Shown here in pieces: positions 17,859-29,800 of a DNA stretch of 64,000 bases. Location of the stretch: assembly GCA_022376925.1 (NCBI GenBank), contig JAIOJX010000025.1, forward strand, positions 189,720,801 to 189,784,800, given 5' to 3'. The stretch is from Tragulus kanchil (lineage: Eukaryota > Chordata > Mammalia > Artiodactyla > Tragulidae). The notes beneath the pieces were generated by a model. That model saw only the letters and a list, made by a program, of their open reading frames with translations, was not told the DNA's origin and ran no database searches. The number at the start of each line of letters is the position of its first letter. The stretch's first letter is position 1. The position numbers were made by a program, and so were the translations under genes.

Positions 17859-20800
17859 GTGAGCGCGCGGGGTCGCCGGGGGCCGAGCCGGGGGCCGGGC
17901 AGGCCGGGAGCCGCGAGCGGGCCTTCCGGCCTCGCTCCGGCGCGGGACGCCCGCTTCCCCGGCCGCGGGGCCGGCGGGCGCGGACTTCGTCCTCACGCCG
18001 GGCGGCCGGGAGCCGGCACGTGCTCGGGCAGCCGCGGCCGGGGGCGCCCCGGCCCCGCACTTGCGCGCTGCCCTCGGGCGCCCACCCGCGGTCGGGGCCG
18101 GGGCCGCAGGCGGGGTGCGCCGGGACGGCCGGCGTGCGACCCCCGGGCGGAGGCCTGGGCGGGGCGCGTGTGCCTCCCGGGGCCGGCGGGCTGGCAGTGC
18201 CGCCAGCGGGCACCGACTCCCGAGCGCCCCGGCCCGAGGAACGGCGTTCACAGCGAGTTGGAGCGTCGGGCGCCTGGGGTGGGCCCACGCGGTCCGGGCG
18301 TGCGACCCCCGCGGGACCGGCAGCCTGCCGGCGCCTGGCACGCGGGCCGGCGATGGCGCGGCGGCGTTGAGGGCTCGGGGCGGGCGGCGGCCGGAGGGCA
18401 GGCGGCGACGGCGGCCGCTCCATGGCCCGGTCGCGCTGAGGAACGCGGTCTCGCCTCACCCCGGCGGCCGAACAATGAAGCTCCTGAAGCCGACCTGGGT
18501 CAACCACAATGGTGAGCGCGCGGGGTCGCCGGGGGCCGAGCCGGGGGCCGGGCAGGCCGGGAGCCGCGAGCGGGCCTTCCGGCCTCGCTCCGGCGCGGGA
18601 CGCCCGCTTCCCCGGCCGCGGGGCCGGCGGGCGCGGACTTCGTCCTCACGCCGGGCGGCCGGGAGCCGGCACGTGCTCGGGCAGCCGCGGCCGGGGGCGC
18701 CCCGGCCCCGCACTTGCGCGCTGCCCTCGGGCGCCCACCCGCGGTCGGGGCCGGGGCCGCAGGCGGGGTGCGCCGGGACGGCCGGCGTGCGACCCCCGGG
18801 CGGAGGCCTGGGCGGGGCGCGTGTGCCGCCCGGGGCCGGCGGGGCTGGCAGTGCCGCCAGCGGGCACCGACTCCGGGCCGAGCGCCCCCGGCCCGAGGAA
18901 CGGCGTTCACAGCGAGTTGGAGCGTCGGGGCGCCTGGGGTGGGCCCCACGCGGTCCGGGGGTGCGCTCGGGGAGGGCTTGCCCCAGCTCTGGGGCCGCGG
19001 CGCCCGGCACCCCGGCAGCGGCCTCCCGCAGCCCCCGGGCAGAGAAGAGCGGCGAGCAGCCGAGCTCCGGGCTGCCTGCAGGCACGGCTGCTGCAGGAGC
19101 CGCGCCGCTCCCGGGGGAGGGGAGGGGCGAGCCCGCGGACCCTCCTCGGGCGGCCCAGGGCCTCCGCCGCCCGCCTGCTGACAGGCGGCCGCCCTGGCGC
19201 TGTCCTGGTCCTCGTTTCTGCCTGGCTGTGCGACTAGAGGGAGCTGCGGTGTTGCTTTAGAGCAGACGGGGAGGTGCTTCGGCCTTTCTTAAGTAGCTTT
19301 TCAGTTTTGAACTTGATCTCAGGATGCTTTCTGCTGCTGGAGCTGAACTGAATGTCTGTGTTCTTTGGGTCAGAAGTGCTCTCCCTTTCCATCTTCTTGA
19401 AGGACATGTTCTTCATTTTTCAGGGTCTGGGTGAGGCCCCCCTTTCCTCCGAGGTGCCCACTAGACCGGCTGCGTCCCTTGGGTGTATGTCTTAGTCCCT
19501 CTGGGGCAGGGACTGCCTGGCGCTGCTCCGTATTCCCTGCCACTCCCGGCCGTGCCTTCCACACCGAGGGTGTGTGACCGTGTGGAGGGACGCAGGCGAG
19601 AGAGCGGAGGTGGCCGTCCCTGGCTTAGACAGCTCGGCTGACAGGGCGTGAACGCGAGGCCGGGCGCTCTGGTTTCATTTCTCCTGTGTCGCCCTCCAAG
19701 CGCACTTCCTGAGGCGCCGTGTGAGGCCTCTCCCTGCAGAACTGGGCCGATGTTCAGTGAATGTCGGTCGTGGGGCATGCGAGTCCGGAGAGGAGACGGC
19801 ATTGCTGTGCACGTGCAGTCGGACGGAGCTGTCGCTTTGACACGGCGGCCCGAGGGGACGGTGTGTGCTGGGCACCGTGCTCCATCGCCCTCTGCCGTGC
19901 ACTTTCTCACTTCGCGGTCCCCTCCTTTGTGGGGCACGAGTTTTGTGCTGCATAAGCACGAGCAGGTCAGGACGCCGAAGCGCCTGTTGAGGCGCAGGTG
20001 GGGGAGCCTGCCGCCAGCCGAGGGGCCTGGGCTCGCCTTCCTGCGGCCTCTCCACCGTCCTCCAGACAGAGCCCGACGGTGTCTGCCTTGCCTTCTCCGT
20101 GGTGCACCTGAGGCGTGTGCGGGGGATAGAGGACAGAGTGCTCCCAGACTCTGAAGTGCTTTAGAAGAAACTGAGACTCTTTGGACCTGCTATTCAAACT
20201 GTTCAAGCGCGTGCCCAGACGTGGAAGGCTGTCTTCGGCTGAGACGTGCGACGGGCGCTCGTGAGGTCCGTCGTGTCGTAGAGGCCGCACGCCAGGCCCT
20301 GTTCGCAGGTGCACGGTCTCCTGTGCTCTTGGAGATGGTGTTCTTTACGTTATGATTCTTGAGACCTGGCCAAGGTATGGTTTGTTTCTAAATTAGGTTA
20401 TGACCATATATTGGTTAGAGAGTGAGAGCCGTCGGTTTTCGGTTGTAGGAAAATGTAGTTTTGTAGGTTGAGAAGACTTCACTGGAGACTCAGGTCTCTT
20501 GCCATCCCAGGGCCTTTGTCCGCTCGGGGCGTTTGTCCATACCCCTGAGCCAAGCCTGTTCCAGCCCGAGGGCCGGGCCCGGAAGGACCCTCGTCCTCCT
20601 GCAGTTTGTGGCTCAGACGTCGCCGGCAGTGTTGTGGAAAGGTGTTTGGGAAGTTTGCAGTAATGGGGTAGTTTGTCAGTTGCTTTGTGGTGTGTTTTTT
20701 CTCCTGTCCTGTGATGGAGTTTCTCCCCCAACACCTTCTCATTCCACAAAGGACGTAAGACATTCTGTTGACAGTTAAGAATGTCAGCTTGAAGGGGAAA

Positions 20801-23800
20801 ATGTGGGGAAGGAGGACCACAGCCGCCTGAGGGTGGAAAGGCCTGCACAGCTGCTCTGAGGACAGTCTGAGGAGGAGAGCGAGTCTGGGGGCGCGCGCCC
20901 TGGGCCTGCGTCTCGACCGTGGGAGGGTGCAGGGCAGGTGCTGCTGCTGGGGAGGCGGCGGGGGTGAAGGCCACGGAGCCCGCACCGGCCACGGCAGCTG
21001 GGGCTGTGGGCGGAGCCCTGAGCACGTGCCTGGAAGTGTGGGCTCCTCCTGGGGCGCTGCGGGAGCGCATGGGCCTTCCTGAGGAGGCTGGATGTTCGGG
21101 GAGGCCCTGAAAGAGCTGGGAGGCAGTCCTTGGGTCTGGGTGGGGGACGCGGCTGAGGCAGGAGGTCAGGGGCAGAGGTACAGATAGGCTTCTGTTAATT
21201 CAAAGAGTCGTTAGAAAGCTGCTTTCACCGTGTGAGTGGAATTGTAGTCACACAGCTGGGAGGAGCCTCTAGGCAGCGCCTGGCCTTGGCCGTGGAAGGG
21301 CCTTGTCTGCAGCCTTTGCATCGTTGATCTCGGGTCCTGTCTGCCTCGACCCCTCCGGTGGGCAGGCTGCCCGCATTGCCTGGGGGAGGTGTTCGCAGGT
21401 GCACGGTCTCCTGTGCTCTTGGAGATGGTGTTCTTTACGTTATGATTCTTGAGACCTGGCCAAGGTATGGTTTGTTTCTAAATTAGGTTATGACCATATA
21501 TTGGTTAGAGAGTGAGAGCCGTCGGTTTTCGGTTGTAGGAAAATGTAGTTTTGTAGGTTGAGAAGACTTCACTGGAGACTCAGGTCTCTTGCCATCCCAG
21601 GGCCTTTGTCCGCTCGGGGCGTTTGTCCATACCCCTGAGCCAAGCCTGTTCCAGCCCGAGGGCCGGGCCCGGAAGGACCCTCGTCCTCCTGCAGTTTGTG
21701 GCTCAGACGTCGCCGGCAGTGTTGTGGAAAGGTGTTTGGGAAGTTTGCAGTAATGGGGTAGTTTGTCAGTTGCTTTGTGGTGTGTTTTTTCTCCTGTCCT
21801 GTGATGGAGTTTCTCCCCCAACACCTTCTCATTCCACAAAGGACGTAAGACATTCTGTTGACAGTTAAGAATGTCAGCTTGAAGGGGAAAATGTGGGGAA
21901 GGAGGACCACAGCCGCCTGAGGGTGGAAAGGCCTGCACAGCTGCTCTGAGGACAGTCTGAGGAGGAGAGCGAGTCTGGGGGCGCGCGCCCTGGGCCTGCG
22001 TCTCGACCGTGGGAGGGTGCAGGGCAGGTGCTGCTGCTGGGGAGGCGGCGGGGATGAAGGCCACGGAGCCCGCACCGGCCACGGCAGCTGGGGCTGTGGG
22101 CGGAGCCCTGAGCACGTGCCTGGAAGTGTGGGCTCCTCCTGGGGCGCTGCGGGAGCGCATGGGCCTTCCTGAGGAGGCTGGATGTTCGGGGAGGCCCTGA
22201 AAGAGCTGGGAGGCAGTCCTTGGGTCTGGGTGGGGGACGCGGCTGAGGCAGGAGGTCAGGGGCAGAGGTACAGATAGGCTTCTGTTAATTCAAAGAGTCG
22301 TTAGAAAGCTGCTTTCACCGTGTGAGTGGAATTGTAGTCACACAGCTGGGAGGAGCCTCTAGGCAGCGCCTGGCCTTGGCCGTGGAAGGGCCTTGTCTGC
22401 AGCCTTTGCATCGTTGATCTCGGGTCCTGTCTGCCTCGACCCCTCCGGTGGGCAGCTGCTGCATTCCTGCAGGGTGTCAGCCTGGGGCGGCAGAGGTGTC
22501 CAGCTCAAGAAACCTGGGTCTGGAACGAGCCCTGAGGACAAGCGTTGGTGCTAGTGTGTTTACTGTCCTGCTGAGATGAGCAGTAGTCCTTGAAGGTGGA
22601 AGTGGGACATCTGCGTGGCAGACCCTGGACACCCACCCCGTCTTCCCCGGGGTCTTCCGCGTGCCTGCCCTTCCGCAGGCCCGCCGGGCGCCGAGGCCAC
22701 GCTGGGGAACAGCCTGCAGCGCCGTTCCCTCCAGCCGGACTTGGGGCTGGGGCGGTGTTCTGCTGGGGCCTCCTGGGAATCGTTGCGTGAGAAGAGGTGC
22801 TGGAAGGCCTGCCTCGTTTCTGGAAGTCACTGCGTGTGGCAGCCAGCCTGGTCTTGAGGACGAGCTGGCGCTGAGGGTGACAGGAAAGGAGGTGGAAGAC
22901 ACAGCGCCTGACGCTGCTGATGAATGACCTTGGAGCTGACCCTTTTCAGGACTTGTCGCATGAACTGGTGGGTTACCTTGCTGCGGAGAAAGCCTCCCTG
23001 ACAGTGCATTTGGCAGCTGGAAACTGAGGCTGGGACGAGGTGAGGTCCGCGGGAACTGTGCCCAGACCCTGGGTGCCAGGCTTGGGCTCCGTGCGGAACT
23101 GGCCCCTTTTCCTCCTTGGAAAGAGCTCTCAGCGCCCACGTGGTACAGCTCCGAATCATGGGTGCGCTCTGGGGTGCTGGGTGTCCGTGTCCCAGGTCTG
23201 CTGCTCGTGGGGCCTCTTGCAGTGTGCTGCGTGAGCCTTCTAGGCATTTGGGGTTGAGAGCTCTCCGTTCATGGGATCTCAACAGAATGGCTTCTGGGAG
23301 GACCAGGGGAGGGCTTGGGCCCCTGCTTCCTTGAGCCAGCGGGGTCACGTGCCCCGCCGGTCAGGGGCAGATGCCGGGATAACTTTGGGGGTCTGCTGGA
23401 GACCAAGCCGCTGAGAGTCCTATTCCCAGGGCCGGAACGGCCCCCAGCACGCAGCATGGGGGGTGCTCAGTATGGTGGGAGGGTGGCCTAAGAAGATGGG
23501 CAGCCCACAGTGTCTGTTGCCGCCGGCCAGCAGGGTGGACTGGCTTCGTAGAGCTTCCTGTGCCTCCCGCTGGCTCTTCCAGTGGCTCAGACTTTGTGAC
23601 GAGAGGCACGTGTGGCTCACCTCCTCACCGGAGGAGCCGCGGGCGTGGCTGAGCGTGCAGCTTCCTCATCAGGAAACAGAGCGCGCGGCAGAGGGTGCAG
23701 AGCAGCCCTGGCGGGATGAAAGCCCGTTGAGGTGAATGCGTTCTCCAACCCAGGACAGAAACTGCCCCGGCCAGGGCGGCCGTGGAGAGGCCCAGACAAA

Positions 23801-26800
23801 AGGGCAGCCTCCCGGAGGGCCGGGAGGAGGCTTCCCTGGGCTGGAGAACTCGTCTCTGCCCACAGGCTGAGGGCTGCGGACCAGGCAGTGTGCCCACAGC
23901 TGGTGAGCAGCGCCGATGCCTCGTAGCCACTGAGGCTGGGGGGGGCATCTGCTGGGGGCGTCCTCTGTGAGGGGCGAGGGGCGAGCAGAGGCAGGAGGGG
24001 AGTTCCCCAGGAGACGGAGGCCTGAGGAGCAAGAGCATTCGGCGCGCGAGTGCAGGAGGGAGGCTGACCGAGGTGCGCCCTGGGCCAGGGCCCGGGGGGG
24101 CACTTTTAAATAAGGTGCTTTGGGGAAGCCGGGGCGACGGGCGGGTACCTGTGGAGACCGGCCCAGTGCTCTTGGCCTCCCCACCTGCCCAGGCTGCCAG
24201 CAGTCCCACAGCTGAGGGCAGGAGCACCTTGGGCCTCCCCGCCGGAGGCAGAGGTGGCTCTAACTCCTTGGAAAGCTCCGAATCATGGGTGCGCTCTGGG
24301 GTGCTGGGTGTCCGTGTCCCAGGTCTGCTGCTCGTGGGGCCTCTTGCAGTGTGCTGCGTGAGCCTTCTAGGCATTTGGGGTTGAGAGCTCTCCGTTCATG
24401 GGATCTCAACAGAATGGCTTCTGGGAGGACCAGGGGAGGGCTTGGGCCCCTGCTTCCTTGAGCCAGCGGGGTCACGTGCCCCGCCGGTCAGGGGCAGATG
24501 CCGGGATAACTTTGGGGGTCTGCTGGAGACCAAGCCGCTGAGAGTCCTATTCCCAGGGCCGGAACGGCCCCCAGCACGCAGCATGGGGGGTGCTCAGTAT
24601 GGTGGGAGGGTGGCCTAAGAAGATGGGCAGCCCACAGTGTCTGTTGCCGCCGGCCAGCAGGGTGGACGGGCCCTAGAGCTTCCTGTGCCTCCCGCTGGCT
24701 CTTCCAGTGGCTCAGACTTTGTGACGAGAGGCACGTGTGGCTCACCTCCTCACCGGAGGAGCCGCGGGCGTGGCTGAGCGTGCAGCTTCCTCATCAGGAA
24801 ACAGAGCGCGCGGCAGAGGGTGCAGAGCAGCCCTGGCGGGATGAAAGCCCGTTGAGGTGAATGCGTTCTCCAACCCAGGACAGAAACTGCCCCGGCCAGG
24901 GCGGCCGTGGAGAGGCCCAGACAAAAGGGCAGCCTCCCGGAGGGCCGGGAGGAGGCTTCCCTGGGCTGGAGAACTCGTCTCTGCCCACAGGCTGAGGGCT
25001 GCGGACCAGGCAGTGTGCCCACAGCTGGTGAGCAGCGCCGATGCCTCGTAGCCACTGAGGCTGGGGGGGGCATCTGCTGGGGGCGTCCTCTGTGAGGGGC
25101 GAGGGGCGAGCAGAGGCAGGAGGGGAGTTCCCCAGGAGACGGAGGCCTGAGGAGCAAGAGCATTCGGCGCGCGAGTGCAGGAGGGAGGCTGACCGAGGTG
25201 CGCCCTGGGCCAGGGCCCGGGGGGGCACTTTTAAATAAGGTGCTTTGGGGAAGCCGGGGCGACGGGCGGGTACCTGTGGAGACCGGCCCAGTGCTCTTGG
25301 CCTCCCCACCTGCCCAGGCTGCCAGCAGTCCCACAGCTGAGGGCAGGAGCACCTGGGCAGGCCCTGGGGCCGCCTCCTGGGCCTGGTGGAGGTGTGGAAG
25401 GCGGCCCTCTGCGGGAGGAGCATGCCCGGAGGCAGAGGATGGCCAGAGCAAGCGGCCGGGTGGGCCTGAGGATACGCACGGCTGTGGGAGGCATGCGTAA
25501 ACACACACGTGTTGATTTTGAAGTGTAACGTGCATACTGAAACTCACAGACATCAAGCTTCCCGTGGGGTGAGTTTCACCAGACAGGCCGTGTAACCTGT
25601 TCCCCCCGCAGACTCGGAATGTTGTCCCCTCCCCAGAAGGTCATCAGGTGGACTGTGAGGTGTGTGATGGGGGACAGATGAGAGCCCCAGGGGTCAGCGA
25701 GGAGGAGCCGGGTTCAGGGAGGCAGGGGGCCGAGCCAGGCGCGCGCAGGTGCCTTGCTGACGCGCCCGCGCCAGGGGGCCTCCGCCTCCCCACGGGCCAG
25801 GCTCTGGCGCGGCCACTGGGAAGCAGGACGGCGGCTCTCGTGTCTGGCTGTGTCCACCGCCAAGTCTGACCGCTCTGGGGACCGCTACTGGTGTGTGTGG
25901 TCTGGATAACAGAACACTTTATAATTTTATACTTTGCATTTGAAAAATGTAAAACAACTTTTCTTATACAAGTAAAACCAGGACTTTCCTGGTGGTCCAG
26001 TGGTTAAGACTCTGGGTTCCCAATGCGGGAGTCCTGGGTTCAGTCCCTGCTCAGGGAACTAGATCCCGCATGCCACAACTAAGACCCAGCGCAGCCAAAT
26101 AAATAAATAATTAAAAAAAAAAAAAAGTAAAACCTATTCAGTTTAGGAAGTTAGAAAATAAAAACATGAGGACACGTTAACTGTTGAATATAGTCTTTCA
26201 GACCATTTGGAAAAAATGACCAGGTGACTTGGGGCTTTTAAAAACACACACAGTTGAGATGTCCCTGGTGGTCCAGTGGTTAAGAGTCGACATTCTCCGT
26301 GCGGGAGGGGGCGGCTCAGTTGTCGCTCAGGAAACTAGACCTCCAGGCTGGACAGTAAGAGGCACACACACGTTCTGCTCAGTGCCTGGACCACGTTAGG
26401 ACCTCAGGCCCACTCCCGCGCCCCGGCTAGCCCAGCGCTTTTGTTGTAGCCTCCCTTCAGACAGCTGACGTGTCTCCGCGTGTTTTCCACTTGAATAATA
26501 CCATAGGGTGGTGGGGTTTGCGTTTCTCTTTTTCAGTGGACACGAAACGTGACTTCGTTTTGGGTGTCTGGCACCGCGGCGTCGTGTTTGTCCACACGGC
26601 CATGGGGCCGTCCCCGTGAGCGCGGCTGACGTCGGGCACCTTACATGGTTACAGAGCTAGCTTTTCTTGATGGGGACTGTTAAGATTTACTCTTAGCAGC
26701 TCTTCCATATGCAATACAATGTAATGAACTCTAGTGTGATTTTTTTTGTTTTTTTTTTTAGGTTGTTAAACAGATTCTCCTCTCTTAACTGCTCTCACCT

Positions 26801-29800
26801 TTCTAATGGATCTGGGTATGAGGGATGTTGCTGTAGAAATTCATAGGAAAAGTGATGACCGTCTGTAAATGATGCACCTTCACTTTCGTCAGCTCTAGTT
26901 CATGGCACACACACACACACACACAGACAGACAGACACACACGCACAGACGCACACACACAGCCCAGCAATGGCTGCATGTGTGCTTCCTTCCTGTGCGG
27001 TGTTTTGAATGTCTCGGGCGCCTGACGCCAAGGCGGTGCTGACTTAGGGAGACCGAGAGGTTGTGGTTGAAGCAGTGGGGGTCCCAGAAGTTCCTCCCTC
27101 GACTGTGTAGCCAGGCTCTGGTTCACCTGCGAGGGCGCCAGCCTGAGTCCCCCCATCAAGCAGGAGGACCCGCCTTCCCCAGCCTGGGGTGCTTGTGACA
27201 TGGCAGGTGTGTCAGAACCTGGGGCCCCTGCCAGGCCATTTGTGACCGCCAGTGCTTGTGGAGCGCCCGCTCTCCACTGCTGGGCCTGGGAGACCCTGCG
27301 AGGAGGCCGGCCGGTGACTAGGCCCTCGGGGTTCGCCTCCTGGTTCCTGGGGAAGTCAGTCAGTGTTAGGAGGCTGGCTCTATCCCGCAGACGGGCGGTG
27401 GGGGTGCTCTGTGAGGGGAACAGGGGCCAGAGGAGAGAGGCAAGCGGTTGCTGGGCGGGCATGGAGAGGAGGAGGCCCTGGATGCGACAAGGCGGGGCCG
27501 CAGTGACCAGAGCAGTCCTGGGGAGTGTGGTGCTACGCCCGCAGCCAGAACCCGGGGAAGACCAGGAGCCGCCCCTGGCCGAAGAAGGGCTGAGACGCCG
27601 GCAGGCCGGCAGGGGCGGGGTGCGGTGCTCTCCAGAGAGACTGCTGGCCGTGGGACGTGCTGGTACCAGCCACGGGCGTTAGATCCTTCCTCTTACCCAG
27701 ACGTGCACACAGGTTTTAGAGAACAGGCTGGGTGCATTTGTGTGCCCATCTGTTCCTTCCTGAGGCGGGGGTGGCCCCTGCTCCTGGTCCGTGTGCACGT
27801 CTCTTTCGCGGTCTTAGCAGCTCTTCCATATGCAATACAATGTAATGAACTCTAGTGTGATTTTTTTTGTTTTTTTTTTTAGGTTGTTAAACAGATTCTC
27901 CTCTCTTAACTGCTCTCACCTTTCTAATGGATCTGGGTATGAGGGATGTTGCTGTAGAAATTCATAGGAAAAGTGATGACCGTCTGTAAATGATGCACCT
28001 TCACTTTCGTCAGCTCTAGTTCATGGCACACACACACACACACACAGACAGACAGACACACAGTACAGCACACACACAGCCCAGCAATGGCTGCATGTGT
28101 GCTTCCTTCCTGTGCGGTGTTTTGAATGTCTCGGGCGCCTGACGCCAAGGCGGTGCTGACTTAGGGAGACCGAGAGGTTGTGGTTGAAGCAGTGGGGGTC
28201 CCAGAAGTTCCTCCCTCGACTGTGTAGCCAGGCTCTGGTTCACCTGCGAGGGCGCCAGCCTGAGTCCCCCCATCAAGCAGGAGGACCCGCCTTCCCCAGC
28301 CTGGGGTGCTTGTGACATGGCAGGTGTGTCAGAACCTGGGGCCCCTGCCAGGCCATTTGTGACCGCCAGTGCTTGTGGAGCGCCCGCTCTCCACTGCTGG
28401 GCCTGGGAGACCCTGCGAGGAGGCCGGCCGGTGACTAGGCCCTCGGGGTTCGCCTCCTGGTTCCTGGGGAAGTCAGTCAGTGTTAGGAGGCTGGCTCTAT
28501 CCCGCAGACGGGCGGTGGGGGTGCTCTGTGAGGGGAACAGGGGCCAGAGGAGAGAGGCAAGCGGTTGCTGGGCGGGCATGGAGAGGAGGAGGCCCTGGAT
28601 GCGACAAGGCGGGGCCGCAGTGACCAGAGCAGTCCTGGGGAGTGTGGTGCTACGCCCGCAGCCAGAACCCGGGGAAGACCAGGAGCCGCCCCTGGCCGAA
28701 GAAGGGCTGAGACGCCGGCAGGCCGGCAGGGGCGGGGTGCGGTGCTCTCCAGAGAGACTGCTGGCCGTGGGACGTGCTGGTACCAGCCACGGGCGTTAGA
28801 TCCTTCCTCTTACCCAGACGTGCACACAGGTTTTAGAGAACAGGCTGGGTGCATTTGTGTGCCCATCTGTTCCTTCCTGAGGCGGGGGTGGCCCCTGCTC
28901 CTGGTCCGTGTGCACGTCTCTTTTCGCGGTGGCGGTGGATTCCCGAGTGGCTGGGGTTCTCCGCACGCTGTGCCCAGGTCCTCCCGCAGTGGCACTTGCC
29001 AGAGCTGCAGCCTGCTGTTGCCCGGAGGTGGCTGGCCCCTCCCGTGTCCCTCAGAGCTCCCACCCCACTCGGCGCTCACCCGCGTGGGCGGCTGCCTTAT
29101 GTCACGCAGCTCTCACTTGTGGGTTCCCTGCACGACCACAGGCTCCACCGCCATTACAAGCACCCTGGCCACGCCTCTCCCGCTTGTGTACATGTTTTTG
29201 GTTTGATTTTGGTTGGCACCTTTTTAAGTTGTAAAAAAACAAACAAAACTTGCCATGTTAACCTTCTTGTAAGTGTGTAATTCAGTAGTGTTCTGTGTGC
29301 TCGCGTGATCACGCAGCCAGCCTCCACGCCTTTCCACCGTTGGGAATGGAAGCGCCGTCACCTAAGGTCTTCTCCCCAAGCTTCCTGTCTGTGAGTCTGT
29401 CTGTCCTAGGGCCTCATGCAGCGGGATCATACAGCATTTGGGCTTTTGTGACTGGCTTATGCAAACTGACATAAAGTCTTCACACGTGATCCGTGCCGTG
29501 CTGTGTCAGGTCTCCTTCCTCTGTGGCTGGATGGCGCTCCCCGGCGCAGCCCCCCGCCTTTCACTCGCTGCTCGTCCACCAGTGGGCAGTGGGGCTGCTT
29601 CCATCCCTTTTGGACTCTGTCACGCTACGTGAGGGAGAGAGGAGAGAGGCAAGCGGTTGCTGGGCGGGCATGGAGGAGGAGGCCCTGGATGCGACAAGGC
29701 GGGGCCGCAGTGACCAGAGCAGTCCTGGGGAGTGTGGTGCTACGCCCGCAGCCAGAACCCGGGGAAGACCAGGAGCCGCCCCTGGCCGAAGAAGGGCTGA

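Larger units (their letters stand above)
17687..18965 (+). repeat. Tandem duplication 7: 17687-18304 and 18340-18965, distance 653
   Basis: The only duplication not near 1.1 kb. It covers the HIRA 5' UTR end, exon 1 and the start of intron 1. The left copy is missing single G or C bases in runs from about 18170 on (for example near 18270 and 18284), then ends in a scrap at 18305-18339. Confidence 0.93.
26691..28930 (+). repeat. Tandem duplication 10: 26691-27811 and 27812-28930, distance about 1,117-1,121
   Basis: HIRA intron 1 with a microsatellite. The copies differ in the CA/CAGA tract and by one T in a T run near the left junction (27804). There is no scrap at the junction. The end of the right copy is the start of duplication 11, so 28546-28930 is present three times. 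Confidence 0.95.

Noticed and set aside
17237..19260. Long open frames (up to about 400 codons) on both strands in the HIRA 5' region
   Set aside because: The CpG island has few stop codons in any frame. The translations are low-complexity Ala/Arg/Gly/Pro and repeat with the duplication; no family is recognisable.
26803..27462. 219-codon minus-strand open frame ending in a Val/Cys-rich run
   Set aside because: The run is the translated CA repeat, and the frame changes with the repeat length in the duplicate copy.
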